Positions 10,336 to 19,867 of a stretch of 64,000 nt of DNA are shown here, piece after piece. Every line of letters begins with the position of its first letter. Position 1 is the stretch's first letter. A model generated the notes under the pieces. That model did not search any database. It was not told the DNA's origin and worked only from the letters and a program-made list of their open reading frames with translations. Source of the DNA: Bacillota bacterium (lineage in GTDB: Bacteria > Bacillota > Clostridia > Lachnospirales > Lachnospiraceae); NCBI GenBank assembly GCA_023663285.1, contig JAMPHT010000007.1:23432-87431 (forward strand), written 5' to 3'. A program made the position numbers and the translations under genes.

Positions 10336-11810
10336 AATGCCCCTCCATGCCGAAGCTCTCCTGCGCAGGCGCCGCATTGCTCGTAAGTATAGGCTATCTG
10401 AAGCAGCTTCTTCTCCTGATAGCAGTCCCCAATCAGCTGCAGCCCGATGGGCAGCCCCCTGCCGTCCCTTCCGCAGGGCACGCTGATTCCGGGCAGTCCT
10501 GCCAGATTCACCGATATCGTATAAATATCACTCAAGTACATCTTAAGAGGGTCTGAAAGGCTTGCATCCAGCCTGGGCGCCGTGGTGGGCGCCACCGGTC
10601 CCAAAATACAGTCATATTTTGCAAAGGCTCTGTCAAAGGCTTCCTTGATCATTGCCTTGACCTTGAGCGCCTTCAGATAATATGCGTCATAATAGCCGGA
10701 GCTTAACACAAAGGTGCCCAGCATGATCCGGCGCTTTACCTCCGCCCCAAAGCCCTGGGAGCGGGTCCTTCTGTACATTTTGTGCAGCCCTTCTTCCTCT
10801 CCGGCGCGAAAACCGTACTTTACGCCGTCGAAACGTTCCAGATTGGAGCTGGCCTCTGCGGCGGCAATGGTATAGTAAGTGGGAATGGCATATTCCACCA
10901 GGCCCAGATCAAATTCCTCCGTGACGGCGCCTTTTTTCTCAAGGGTCTCCGCCGCCTTTAAGACCGCCCTGCTGACCTCCGGGTCCAGTCCCTCCCTGAA
11001 ATAATCCTTTGGAATACCGATACGCATCCCTTTCACATCCTCTGTCAGCGCCTTTGTAAAGTCTGTATCCATGCGCTTCATGGAGGTGGAATCCTTTTTG
11101 TCATAGGAGGCAATGATCTCCAGCACAGCGGCACAGTCCTCCACATTCCCGGTAAGCGGCCCAATCTGATCCAGAGAAGAGCCGTAGGCGATCAGCCCGT
11201 ATCGGGACACTGTTCCATAGGTAGGCTTCATCCCCACCACGCCGCAATAGGACGCAGGCTGGCGGATAGAGCCGCCCGTATCGGAGCCAAGGGCAAAAAA
11301 GCATTCCCTTGCGGCCACCGCCGCCGCGGAGCCGCCGGATGAGCCGCCCGGCACATACTCCGGATTCCGAGGGTTTTTGGTGGGGCCGTAAAAGGAGGTC
11401 TCCGTAGTGGAGCCCATGGCAAATTCATCCATATTCGTCTTGCCGATGACCACTACCCCTGCTCTTTCCAGATTCAATACCGCCTCTGCGGAAAACGCCG
11501 GCACAAAATCATCCAGTATCCTGGAAGCGCAGGTAGTCCTTAAGCCTCTGGTACACAAATTGTCCTTCAATGCCGCAGGTACGCCGGCCAGCGGTCCTGT
11601 CAGCTCACCCGCCTCGATCCTTTTCTGAACCTCCGCCGCCTTTTTCAGGGCTCCCTCCCGATCCACTGTCACATAGCAGTTATATTCCTCATCCTGCTTC
11701 TCGATCTGTTCCAGCACAGCCTCCGCTGCTTCCACTGCAGTTACTTTTCCGGCTCTGATGGCGGCGCCCAGTCCCAGGGCGCTTAAGCTTAGCAGCTCTG
11801 TCTTTTCCAT
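10332..11810 (-). CDS. gatA: Asp/Glu-tRNA amidotransferase subunit A
   Basis: This 492-residue amidase subunit releases ammonia from glutamine for GatCAB. The amidase-signature triad is visible: the lysine in ALKDNLCT, the serine in GGSSGGSAAAV, and the serine in GSDTGGSIRQPAS. The ATG at 11810 is preferred over 11822 because GGAG sits six bases upstream of it. It begins 24 bases after gatC and ends in a four-base overlap with gatB. Confidence 0.97.
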   Translation of the reverse strand: MEKTELLSLSALGLGAAIRAGKVTAVEAAEAVLEQIEKQDEEYNCYVTVDREGALKKAAEVQKRIEAGELTGPLAGVPAALKDNLCTRGLRTTCASRILDDFVPAFSAEAVLNLERAGVVVIGKTNMDEFAMGSTTETSFYGPTKNPRNPEYVPGGSSGGSAAAVAARECFFALGSDTGGSIRQPASYCGVVGMKPTYGTVSRYGLIAYGSSLDQIGPLTGNVEDCAAVLEIIASYDKKDSTSMKRMDTDFTKALTEDVKGMRIGIPKDYFREGLDPEVSRAVLKAAETLEKKGAVTEEFDLGLVEYAIPTYYTIAAAEASSNLERFDGVKYGFRAGEEEGLHKMYRRTRSQGFGAEVKRRIMLGTFVLSSGYYDAYYLKALKVKAMIKEAFDRAFAKYDCILGPVAPTTAPRLDASLSDPLKMYLSDIYTISVNLAGLPGISVPCGRDGRGLPIGLQLIGDCYQEKKLLQIAYTYEQCGACAGELRHGGAL

Positions 11811-11834
11811 ACCAGTCTCCATTCTGATGCTCTT

Positions 11835-12140
11835 TTAATCAATAGTCCTCGGCACCACAAACATATTTTCTTTCTCCTCAGGGGCATTCTCCAGCGTCTC
11901 TTCACTCCCGTCCCCATTGACGACCTCATCCTCTCTAAACACATTCTGAAGGGGAAACACATGGGACATGGGTTCCACGCCTGTGGTATCCAATTCATTC
12001 AGCCTGTCGATATAGTCCAGCATCCTGTTCATATCCCCCATAGCCGCTTTCCTCTCCTCCTCCGTCAGGTCCAGCTTGGCAAGTGTGCTGACATATTCTA
12101 TTGTCTCATCGGTGATATTGTTCGCCATCTCAGGCACCAT
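11835..12140 (-). CDS. gatC: Asp/Glu-tRNA amidotransferase subunit C
   Basis: A 101-residue GatC, the small scaffold that stabilises GatA-GatB. The pattern ITDETIEYVSTLAKLDLTEEE followed by an ID(R/L)LNELDTTGVEPMSHV segment is characteristic. GGAG lies five bases before the ATG at 12140; the ATG at 12128 is a possible alternative. First gene of the gat operon, 30 bases after the SGNH-type gene. Confidence 0.95.
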   Translation of the reverse strand: MVPEMANNITDETIEYVSTLAKLDLTEEERKAAMGDMNRMLDYIDRLNELDTTGVEPMSHVFPLQNVFREDEVVNGDGSEETLENAPEEKENMFVVPRTID

Positions 12141-12170
12141 CCTTTCTCCGTCTTCAGTTAAAACACCAGA

Positions 12171-13658
12171 CTATTTGCATATATATCCGTCGGGCGCTGA
12201 AAAGCCTGCGGTGTGAACCACCTTCCCCAACAGATCGTCATAAAATATGATATTTATGCCGTCGGAGACTTTGATACGATTCTGCGCGTCCACAAAGATC
12301 CTGTTGGCTCCTTCATTTCTAAATATGGCAATATCCGCCCCGTTGCGCTCCAAAAACCAGTCGCCTGTATCCGCCGTGGTTTTCCACGTGACCTCACCGT
12401 TCTCAATGAGCCAGACGCCCCCGCCTTCCCAGAAATCCTCTCCGATTTCCATAGGCTCCAGCCGCTCTGCCAGATAATCCGTCTCCCTGAAATAATCTCC
12501 GTCGGTAGCTATGATAACGGTATAGTCCTCGGCATACGCCGCCAGATCCAGCATATACTGTATATCCGTGCTCTGCTGCAGCTTCAGATTACTGAACTCA
12601 TGGGCTCTGGTTGCAGAGTCTCTCTCCCAGAGCTCATAGCGTTCATCTCCCTGATGATCTTCTATAGTATAATTCTGTGTGATAAATCTTCCGAGGGCAG
12701 CCGTTACCTTCTCTCCTCCCTTATAATTCACATGGCCCCAGTCCAGGAAATCCTGTTCCGTATCAAACTTAAGCTCTTCCCGTAAGTCCACAAAGTTCAG
12801 AAAAGGGATCCCTTCCTCTTCCGCCAGTTCTTCCACATAGTTATACCGCATCTGATCCTGTTTCGTCACGGAAAAGGGCGCAAGGAACAGGCAAAGACCG
12901 ACCTCTTTCTCTCTTGTCAGTTCAATGATCCTCCGAAGCCATTCCTCCTCATCCATCTCCATGGTCTCGTCCCCCGTATAGATCTCTTCTCCGTCCCTTG
13001 ACCAGGTGATGGGACTGGAACGCAGACCGTCGATCTGCGCACTGAAGCCGATATACAGCGTGTCAGGACCCGTGAAATCCTGTTTCTGCAGCTCCTTATA
13101 CCGGGTATGTATAATGGGCCACTTCGCCATGAAGCTGCTTCTGTCCTCCTCCGACACGATCCCTTCTTCTGTCTGTATGCTGCCGGAATCCGGGTCTATC
13201 ATATCCTTTATCATCTGCAGATAGTCTGGGGATATATGGTATGGAAGCGTGTTCCGGTACAGATTTCCCTCCACGGCATAACCGTTATAGACCGCACCGA
13301 ACATCTCCAGGCAGACCACCTTAGGTCTCTGGGTCTTTAGCGCTTCCTTCAGCCAGTAATAAGACGCCGCAAGATCCTGCCCCGAAATAGAAAGGCTGTA
13401 GCCTGCGATCCCGTAATCATCCCAAAGCTGAGAGTTGATGACAGAACAATAGCAATGACTGCTTCCCAGAAAAATGGCGTCGACCACATCATCCTCCAGC
13501 CCGTAAAAGGTCTCCACCGGAGTCATATAGCCTCCGGAGCCGTCCTTCCATGACAGCACCTGATACACGCGCCCCAGCACCAGCAGCAATATCAGACAAA
13601 ACGCGATCACACTGATACCTCTTTTTATAAGACTTACGTTTCTCAACCCGTTCTTCAT
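12171..13658 (-). CDS. Membrane-anchored SGNH-hydrolase-like acyl transfer partner (DltD/AlgJ-type role)
   Basis: The 495-residue protein has one N-terminal membrane helix (about 12-33) and an outside domain. GSSH at 65-68 fits the SGNH block I serine and DWGHVNYKG near residue 307 fits the block V Asp-x-x-His, so a serine-His esterase or acyltransferase fold is likely. The gene follows the MBOAT gene by 11 bases. By analogy with AlgI/AlgJ and DltB/DltD pairs, the MBOAT protein would pass acyl groups through the membrane and this protein would attach them to an exported polymer. The target polymer is unknown. GAGG lies eight bases from the ATG. Confidence 0.85.
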   Translation of the reverse strand: MKNGLRNVSLIKRGISVIAFCLILLLVLGRVYQVLSWKDGSGGYMTPVETFYGLEDDVVDAIFLGSSHCYCSVINSQLWDDYGIAGYSLSISGQDLAASYYWLKEALKTQRPKVVCLEMFGAVYNGYAVEGNLYRNTLPYHISPDYLQMIKDMIDPDSGSIQTEEGIVSEEDRSSFMAKWPIIHTRYKELQKQDFTGPDTLYIGFSAQIDGLRSSPITWSRDGEEIYTGDETMEMDEEEWLRRIIELTREKEVGLCLFLAPFSVTKQDQMRYNYVEELAEEEGIPFLNFVDLREELKFDTEQDFLDWGHVNYKGGEKVTAALGRFITQNYTIEDHQGDERYELWERDSATRAHEFSNLKLQQSTDIQYMLDLAAYAEDYTVIIATDGDYFRETDYLAERLEPMEIGEDFWEGGGVWLIENGEVTWKTTADTGDWFLERNGADIAIFRNEGANRIFVDAQNRIKVSDGINIIFYDDLLGKVVHTAGFSAPDGYICK

Positions 13659-13669
13659 GTGTATGTCCT

Positions 13670-15154
13670 CTAAAATTGAAAGTAAATAAACCGTGACGAC
13701 TCAAACTCAATGCCATAGATGCCAAATACCAGCGTTGCAGCAATCAGCGCAATGATAACGCCCCACCTGAACCAGACGCACTGCTCCTGCAGGAATACGG
13801 TGATATCCTTTTTCTTTTTGTATCGTACCAGATCCACCAGGAAAAGAACTGTCAGGGATACTATCAGAATATTGATCTCCGGCCGGTCCAGTCCCAGGGT
13901 GTATATTTTGCCGTTGAACAGATTCCAGGGATCCCACCTTGTCACCAGCCGCCTGCAGAAACGAAGAGCATGGGACAGGGAGGGCGCCCGGAAGAATATC
14001 CAGGCTATATCCGTCAATATAAAGGTAGACACCACCTGAGCCAGATGAAAGCTGAAGCTCTCCTTTTTTGTGTGCAGACCGTCATACAGCCTTGTCCGCC
14101 ACCTTGATGTCATATCCCCGATCACCTGATATGCACCGTGCAGCATCCCCCAGGCCATATAGGTCCAGTTCGCCCCATGCCACAGGCCGCTCACCGTCAT
14201 GGTGACCATTACGTTAAAATATTTTCTGATCTTGGAACAGCGGTTGCCTCCCAGCGGGATATAGACATAATCCCTGAACCAGGTGCTCAGGGAAATATGC
14301 CATCGCTTCCAGAACTCGCTGACGGATCTGGAAAAATAGGGAGTCTCAAAATTTTCCATCAGCTTGAAGCCCATCACACGGGCAGCGCCGATCGCGATCG
14401 TGGAATATCCCATAAAATCACAATATATCTGCAGGGCAAAGCCCACTGCCGCCGCAGCCAGCACTACCGTTCCATGCAGGTAATAGCTTCCGAACACATT
14501 GTCCACCAGCAGCGCCACTCGATCCGCTATCACCATCTTCACAAACAGTCCCCAGGCCATCAGCGTAAGCCCGCCGGCCACATTATCGTAATTCCACAGC
14601 TTTTTTTTCTCCAAATCACGCATCTGTCCCAGCAGGCTTTCCGAGCGCTCGATGGGACCCGCCACCAGCTGCGGGAAAAAGGAGACAAACAGCGCGTAGC
14701 GCAAAATGTTCTTCTCCGGCTCTACCTTTCCCCGGTACACATCAATAGTATAACCGAGAGCCTGAAAAATATAGAACGAGATTCCCACCGGCAGCACCAC
14801 GTCAAAGCTCTTTTCCATGATCTGCAGATGCAGGGCTCCCAGGACCCGGTTACAGTTTTCCACAAAAAAGTCAAAGTATTTAAAGAAAAAGAGGATCCCA
14901 AGATTTACACACAGACAGGCCGCCAGAGACAGCTTTTTCAGCGCCGGCCTGCGGGCTGCATACACCAGCCGCCCGCAAAGCCATGTGACTGCCGTGGATG
15001 CCAGCAGCAAAAGGGCATATTTTGCATCCCAGCACATATAAAAAAAGTAGCTGGTCACCAGCAACCAGATATAACGGGCTTTTCTGGGAATCACAAAATA
15101 GATCAGCGTAACTATAGGGAAAAAGATCAAAAAGTCTATGGAATTAAATAGCAT
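13670..15154 (-). CDS. MBOAT-family membrane O-acyltransferase (AlgI/DltB-like)
   Basis: The 494-residue polytopic protein starts with the typical MLFNSIDFLIFFPIV helix and carries the MBOAT motifs FWKRWHISLSTWFRDYVYIPLG and SGLWHGANWTYMAWG, the latter holding the catalytic histidine near residue 325. It should transfer acetyl or other acyl groups across the membrane to a surface polysaccharide, working with the SGNH-type protein encoded 11 bases downstream. GGAGG is seven bases from the ATG. No dltA/dltC genes are nearby, so D-alanylation is less likely than polysaccharide O-acetylation. Confidence 0.93.
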   Translation of the reverse strand: MLFNSIDFLIFFPIVTLIYFVIPRKARYIWLLVTSYFFYMCWDAKYALLLLASTAVTWLCGRLVYAARRPALKKLSLAACLCVNLGILFFFKYFDFFVENCNRVLGALHLQIMEKSFDVVLPVGISFYIFQALGYTIDVYRGKVEPEKNILRYALFVSFFPQLVAGPIERSESLLGQMRDLEKKKLWNYDNVAGGLTLMAWGLFVKMVIADRVALLVDNVFGSYYLHGTVVLAAAAVGFALQIYCDFMGYSTIAIGAARVMGFKLMENFETPYFSRSVSEFWKRWHISLSTWFRDYVYIPLGGNRCSKIRKYFNVMVTMTVSGLWHGANWTYMAWGMLHGAYQVIGDMTSRWRTRLYDGLHTKKESFSFHLAQVVSTFILTDIAWIFFRAPSLSHALRFCRRLVTRWDPWNLFNGKIYTLGLDRPEINILIVSLTVLFLVDLVRYKKKKDITVFLQEQCVWFRWGVIIALIAATLVFGIYGIEFESSRFIYFQF

Positions 15155-15183
15155 CCGGCTGCCTCCCGCTTCAGAATAGAATC

Positions 15184-15213
15184 ATTTTAACATAGTTCGC
15201 CTGTTTATGACAA
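15184..15213 (-). promoter_or_regulatory. Probable promoter of the MBOAT-SGNH operon
   Basis: On the minus strand TTGTCA (15208-15213), an 18-base spacer and TAAAAT (15184-15189) lie 29 bases before the MBOAT ATG. The operon therefore may start here rather than read through from aspS. Confidence 0.5.
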
Positions 15214-15230
15214 GGCAATTAAAATGCTTC

Positions 15231-16982
15231 TTACTCCCGCACCCTGATATGCACTTCCCGCAGCTGCTGCTCTGTCACATCTCCGGGCGCGCTGCACATG
15301 AGATCCTGGGCCGAACCGCTCATGGGGAATGCCGTCACCTCCCGAATATTTTCTTCTTCCCGAAGCAGCATCAGCATCCGCTCCACACCGGGAGCCATTC
15401 CCGCGTGAGGAGGCGCGCCGAACTGAAACGCCTGGTACAGCGCTCCGAACTTCGCTTCCAGCTGCTCTTTCGTATAACCCGCAATGGCAAATGCTTTTTC
15501 CATGATATTGACGTCATGGTTGCGCACCGCACCGGAGGAAAGCTCGATTCCGTTGCAGACAATATCGTACTGGTATGCCAGAATATCCAGGGGATCCTGC
15601 GTCTCCAGCGCCTCCAGACCTCCCTGGGGCATGGAGAAGGGATTGTGGGTAAATGCCGGCTGCTTTGTCTCCGGGTCCATTTCGTACATGGGGAAATCAT
15701 TGACATAGCAGAAGCGAAAAGCATTCTTCTCCGTCAGCCCCAGCTTCTCCCCCAGCTCATTGCGGAGCTTTCCCGCATAATAGCAGGCTCTTTCCTCCTT
15801 ATCCGCAATAAAGAAAATAGTGTCGCCCGCTTCCAGCCCCGCCAGGCTGCGAAGTTCTCCCTTTGCTTCATCGGGAATAAACTTGTCGATAGGCCCCTTG
15901 TAGGAAAGGTCCGCCGCCACTTCAAGATACCCCAATCCGCCCATCCCTAATCCTGTGGCAAAGGAAAGCAGTTTTTCATGGAAGCCCTTGCTCATTTCCG
16001 CGTGTACCCTGATTGCCCGGACAGTCCTCCCCAAAAAGGGCTTAAAGGTACATTTCCGGAAAAAGTCTGTCAAGTCCATGATCCGCAGCGGATTCCTGAG
16101 ATCCGGCTTGTCACAGCCAAACTCCAGCATGGCCTGCCTGTAGCTGATGACCGGATATGGGGCAGGCGTCACTTCCGCTCCCTCCGGTTTAAACCTTTCA
16201 AAGGTGGCGCAGAGCACTTCCTCCCCTGCCCGAAACACATCCTCCTGGGTGGCGAAGCTCATCTCGAAGTCCAACTGATAGAACTCTCCGGGAGAGCGGT
16301 CCGCCCTTGCGTCCTCATCCCGAAAGCAGGGTGCGATCTGAAAATATCTGTCGATGCCGGAAGCCATCAACAGCTGCTTATACTGCTGGGGCGCCTGGGG
16401 CAGGGCATAGAACTTTCCCTTGTATTTTCTGGAGGGAACGATATAATCCCTGGCTCCCTCCGGTGAGGAAGCGCAGAGAATGGGAGTCTGGATCTCCACG
16501 AAGCCCATTTCCGTCATCTTCTGGCGCAGAAACCCGATCACCTGGGAACGAAACAGAATGTTATCCCGCACTTTCGCATTTCTCAAATCAAGATAACGGT
16601 ACTTCAGCCGCACATCCTCCCTTGTCTCCTTTGATGTCATGATCTCAAAGGGCAGCTGTCTGTAGACCCTGCCCAGCACCGTGATCTCGGCAGCCTCCAG
16701 CTCAATGGTCCCGGTGGGGATCTTCGGGTTATAGGTTTCCTCGTCCCGCTTCTCCACGGGTCCCTGCACCGTGATACAGGTCTCCTTCACCAGACCTTTA
16801 AGCAATTCCGGCTTTCGGATGACCACCTGAAGCACACCATACATATCCCGCAGGTCAATGAAGGACACGCCGCCATGATCCCTTATGTTCTCCACCCAGC
16901 CAGCCACTCTCAGCATCCGGCCGATATGCTCTTCTCCGATCTCTCTTACCGTAATGTCTCTGTAACAGTTTCCTCTTTCCAT
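15231..16982 (-). CDS. aspS: Aspartyl-tRNA synthetase
   Basis: The 583-residue protein has the bacterial AspRS order: anticodon-binding OB domain, class II core with FRDEDARADR in motif 2, an inserted GAD domain, and motif 3 GMAPGVERMLMLL. In the OB domain the loop reads RDHGGV (His36). Non-discriminating AspRS enzymes such as that of Pseudomonas carry His here, while discriminating E. coli AspRS has Leu. That fits a nearby gatCAB, which would amidate Asp-tRNA(Asn). The RSPGEFYQLDFEMSF segment recalls the alphaproteobacterial type. GGAGG precedes the ATG. Confidence 0.96.
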   Translation of the reverse strand: MERGNCYRDITVREIGEEHIGRMLRVAGWVENIRDHGGVSFIDLRDMYGVLQVVIRKPELLKGLVKETCITVQGPVEKRDEETYNPKIPTGTIELEAAEITVLGRVYRQLPFEIMTSKETREDVRLKYRYLDLRNAKVRDNILFRSQVIGFLRQKMTEMGFVEIQTPILCASSPEGARDYIVPSRKYKGKFYALPQAPQQYKQLLMASGIDRYFQIAPCFRDEDARADRSPGEFYQLDFEMSFATQEDVFRAGEEVLCATFERFKPEGAEVTPAPYPVISYRQAMLEFGCDKPDLRNPLRIMDLTDFFRKCTFKPFLGRTVRAIRVHAEMSKGFHEKLLSFATGLGMGGLGYLEVAADLSYKGPIDKFIPDEAKGELRSLAGLEAGDTIFFIADKEERACYYAGKLRNELGEKLGLTEKNAFRFCYVNDFPMYEMDPETKQPAFTHNPFSMPQGGLEALETQDPLDILAYQYDIVCNGIELSSGAVRNHDVNIMEKAFAIAGYTKEQLEAKFGALYQAFQFGAPPHAGMAPGVERMLMLLREEENIREVTAFPMSGSAQDLMCSAPGDVTEQQLREVHIRVRE

Positions 16983-17024
16983 AATAGCTCCTCCCTGAAC
17001 CGACCGCTTTTCCTTCTGGTTCCG

Positions 17025-18242
17025 TTACCCCATGATCCTGATCCTCTCTACAGCCTCCACTGTATTTTCATAGCTGCCAAACGCGGTGAGGCGGAAATAG
17101 GACTCCCCGCTGGGGCCAAAGCCTGAACCGGGCGTTCCCACCACGTTTACCTTTTCCAGCAGATAGTCAAAGAATTCCCAGCTGGTCATGCCTTTTGGCG
17201 CCTTCAGCCAGATGTAGGGAGCGTTGACTCCGCCGGAAACGTCATACCCGGCATCCTTCAACCCGTTATAGATATAACGGGCATTATTCATATAATATTC
17301 TACCTGGGCCTTCAGCTGCTTTTTTCCCTCTTCGGAATAGACAGCCTCCCCCGCCCGCTGCACAATATAGGGCGCCCCGTTGTATTTGGTGCCGTGCCGC
17401 CTCGCCCACAGGGAATGCAGCGCCACACCGCCGCACTTTAAGTCCTTCGGAACAACGGTAAATCCCAAACGCACTCCGGTAAATCCGGCATTTTTGGAAA
17501 AGGAACGAAGCTCAATGGCACAGGTTTCTGCCCCCTGACACTCATAGATGCTGTGAGGGATATTTTCTTCAGAGATATAAGCTTCATAGGCTGCGTCGTA
17601 GATGATGACAGCCCCCACTCTGTTGGCATAGTCCACCCACTCCTGAAGCCGTGCTTTGGTGATGGCGGCGCCTGTGGGATTATTGGGAAAACAAAGATAG
17701 ATGATGTCCGGCGTCTCTGTCGGCAATTCCGGCGTAAAGTCATTTTCCGCGGTACAGGGCATATAGATCACATTGCTCCAGGTCTCCCTCTCTCTGTCAT
17801 AGATACCCGTCCTTCCCGCCATCACATTGGAATCCACATATACGGGATACACGGGGTCGCATACCGCAACCCGATTATCCAGGCTGAAAATTTCCTGAAT
17901 ATTGCCTGAATCACTCTTTGCGCCGTCGGACACAAAGATCTCATCCGCAGAAATGTCACAGCCCCGCGCCCTGTAATCATTTTCCGCAATGGCGTTCCTT
18001 AAAAACTCATAGCCCAGGTCAGGGGCGTATCCCCGGAAGGTCTCAGCCTGTCCCATCTCCTCCACCGCACTATGAAGCGCCTTTATAACAGCAGGCGCAA
18101 GGGGCTGGGTCACATCCCCTATCCCCAGCCGGATGATCTTTCTGTCCGGATGGGACGCGCTGTATGCGCTCACCTTTTTTCCTATGGTGGAAAACAAATA
18201 GCTTCCCGGAAGCTTCAGATAATTTTCATTTATTTGAAACAT
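17025..18242 (-). CDS. dapL: LL-diaminopimelate aminotransferase
   Basis: A 405-residue fold-type I PLP enzyme that converts tetrahydrodipicolinate directly to LL-diaminopimelate in the short lysine and peptidoglycan pathway. The start (INENYLKLPGSYLFSTIGKKV) and RLGIGDVTQPLAP are characteristic of DapL; the PLP lysine is in SFSKNAGFTGVRLG near residue 247. GAGG lies seven bases before the ATG. The start overlaps the end of dapF by 13 bases, so the two enzymes that act in succession are coupled. Confidence 0.96.
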   Translation of the reverse strand: MFQINENYLKLPGSYLFSTIGKKVSAYSASHPDRKIIRLGIGDVTQPLAPAVIKALHSAVEEMGQAETFRGYAPDLGYEFLRNAIAENDYRARGCDISADEIFVSDGAKSDSGNIQEIFSLDNRVAVCDPVYPVYVDSNVMAGRTGIYDRERETWSNVIYMPCTAENDFTPELPTETPDIIYLCFPNNPTGAAITKARLQEWVDYANRVGAVIIYDAAYEAYISEENIPHSIYECQGAETCAIELRSFSKNAGFTGVRLGFTVVPKDLKCGGVALHSLWARRHGTKYNGAPYIVQRAGEAVYSEEGKKQLKAQVEYYMNNARYIYNGLKDAGYDVSGGVNAPYIWLKAPKGMTSWEFFDYLLEKVNVVGTPGSGFGPSGESYFRLTAFGSYENTVEAVERIRIMG

Positions 18243-19102
18243 AAGTCCACCTCGCCTTCAAATACCATGGCCGCAGGTCCCGTCATATAGACCGTATTTT
18301 CCTCACGATCCCACTCGATCTGCAGCTCGCCTCCCAATAGTTTAACCGTAATCTCCGTATCCGTCAAGCCGTTCAGCACACAGGCTACCGCCGCTGCACA
18401 GCAGCCTGTGCCGCAGGCCAGTGTCTCTCCGGTGCCCCTCTCCCAGACCCGCATGAAAACAGTCCGCCTGTCCAGCACCTCTACAAATTCCGTATTGACC
18501 CTTTCCGGAAACCTCACATGGTTCTCAAAAAGCGGACCTATCTGCTCCAGCTTCCAGTCCGCAATGCCCTCCGCAAAAATCACCGCATGGGGATTTCCCA
18601 TGGAAACGCAGGTCATCCTGTATTCCCGATCCTCCACATAGACAGGTTCATTCACCACCCTCTCCCCGTCCGCCACTACAGGGATCTTCTCCGGCGTCAG
18701 AACAGGACTGCCCATATTGACCCTGACCCCGGTAACAGTCCCTCTGGCTTCCGGCTCTCCCTCCGCTCCTTCCACTGTCAGATCGAGATATTTTATACTC
18801 CCCGCGCTGACCACCGTGATATGCTCCGAATCCGTAAGTCCCTTGTCATAGACATACTTCGCCACACAGCGGATCCCGTTTCCGCACATCTGGGCCCGGC
18901 TGCCGTCCGCATTGAACATCTCCATCTCAAAATCCGCCTCTTCGGAAGGATTGATAAAGATAACGCCGTCACCTCCCACGCCAAAATGCCTGTCGCTTAA
19001 GAATCGCACAGCCTCCGGTTTCTTCTCCTGAGGAATATGTTCCCGGAATCCGTTGACGTATATATAATCATTTCCACAGCCCTGCATTTTTGTAAATTTC
19101 AT
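18230..19102 (-). CDS. dapF: Diaminopimelate epimerase
   Basis: The 290-residue enzyme interconverts LL- and meso-diaminopimelate. Both catalytic cysteines are present, in MCGNGIRC (Cys73) and ACGTGCCA (about 230). The ATG at 19102 has GGGAGG five bases upstream and gives the usual MKFTKMQGCGNDYIYV start. It overlaps dapL by 13 bases. Confidence 0.97.
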   Translation of the reverse strand: MKFTKMQGCGNDYIYVNGFREHIPQEKKPEAVRFLSDRHFGVGGDGVIFINPSEEADFEMEMFNADGSRAQMCGNGIRCVAKYVYDKGLTDSEHITVVSAGSIKYLDLTVEGAEGEPEARGTVTGVRVNMGSPVLTPEKIPVVADGERVVNEPVYVEDREYRMTCVSMGNPHAVIFAEGIADWKLEQIGPLFENHVRFPERVNTEFVEVLDRRTVFMRVWERGTGETLACGTGCCAAAVACVLNGLTDTEITVKLLGGELQIEWDREENTVYMTGPAAMVFEGEVDLCFK

Positions 19103-19290
19103 GGGCGCCTCCCTTCTTTTCTTATCCCATAGACCCACGGTTCCGCGCCGGCTCCCGCACTGTCTGCTTCACAGTCATATCCTTGCGCTGACCAGCAAAA
19201 TCAAAGACCCCGCTGCAAGCACGGCACTTGACTCATTGCTCGCGGGAATAAATGTCTGCTTCGCCGCCTTCTGCTTTGCTCCTGGGCGGT
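19103..19290. other. Intergenic segment upstream of dapF with a dispersed repeat
   Basis: 188 bases between the ANTAR gene stop and dapF. It carries CTCATTGCTCGCGGGAATA at 19232-19250, nearly identical to a site at 21965-21983. I see no convincing promoter or T-rich terminator in it. Confidence 0.4.
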
Positions 19291-19833
19291 CTACATCATA
19301 GCCAGTACCATCAGAGCCGTCTCCGCCATGTTTGTGCCGCTGTCCATGCTGCACTTTTGTAAATATCTGTGGGCCTCCTCTTCAGACATATGATTTCTGT
19401 CCATCAGAAGCTCCTTTGCTTTCTTTATGGCCTCTTCCTCTCCGGCATTCCTTGTCTTTGGTTCCTGCCTCGCCCGCCTTCGCCTGCGCTGAACATTCTC
19501 CGCCATCATCCCCACGGTACTCAGCAATTCCCCTGTCTTTAGGGGCATGGAAAGACACATGATCCCGCTCCCCTCACACTGGCCCAGCAGATGGCCGGAT
19601 GCTATCAGCAGCATCTCAAAACCCGGCGGAAGACATTCATGAAGCTCTGAAAATACCATATCCTTCAGTTTGTAACCGCAGATCACAATGCCGTCATGCA
19701 GGCCGTCCGCCTGACTGATGGCCTGGGCTCCGGTAGTGCAGATGCCGGTCACCTTAAAGCCGCCCCGCACCAGGATATTTTTAATGCCCTTGGCATCCTC
19801 CAGCCTTGGCAAGGCTATCATAATATTTGTCAA
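19291..19833 (-). CDS. ANTAR-domain RNA-binding antiterminator (NitR/NasR-like)
   Basis: The 180-residue protein has a receiver-like N-terminal domain (ALPRLEDAKGIKNILVRGGF) and a C-terminal ANTAR domain with the usual Lys/Arg-rich start and EEEAIKKAKELLMDRNHMSEEEAHRYLQ helix pair. ANTAR proteins bind paired RNA hairpins and prevent termination. I chose the TTG at 19833 because family members begin TNI-x-ALP-x-EDAK at this point and the frame upstream is only overlap with glnA. It follows glnA by 34 bases. A similar glnA-antiterminator pair (nitR) is known in Clostridium, which points to nitrogen control. Confidence 0.88.
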   Translation of the reverse strand: MTNIMIALPRLEDAKGIKNILVRGGFKVTGICTTGAQAISQADGLHDGIVICGYKLKDMVFSELHECLPPGFEMLLIASGHLLGQCEGSGIMCLSMPLKTGELLSTVGMMAENVQRRRRRARQEPKTRNAGEEEAIKKAKELLMDRNHMSEEEAHRYLQKCSMDSGTNMAETALMVLAMM

Positions 19834-19867
19834 ACACCCACCCCCCGGCTTAGAAAATCTCTTCACC

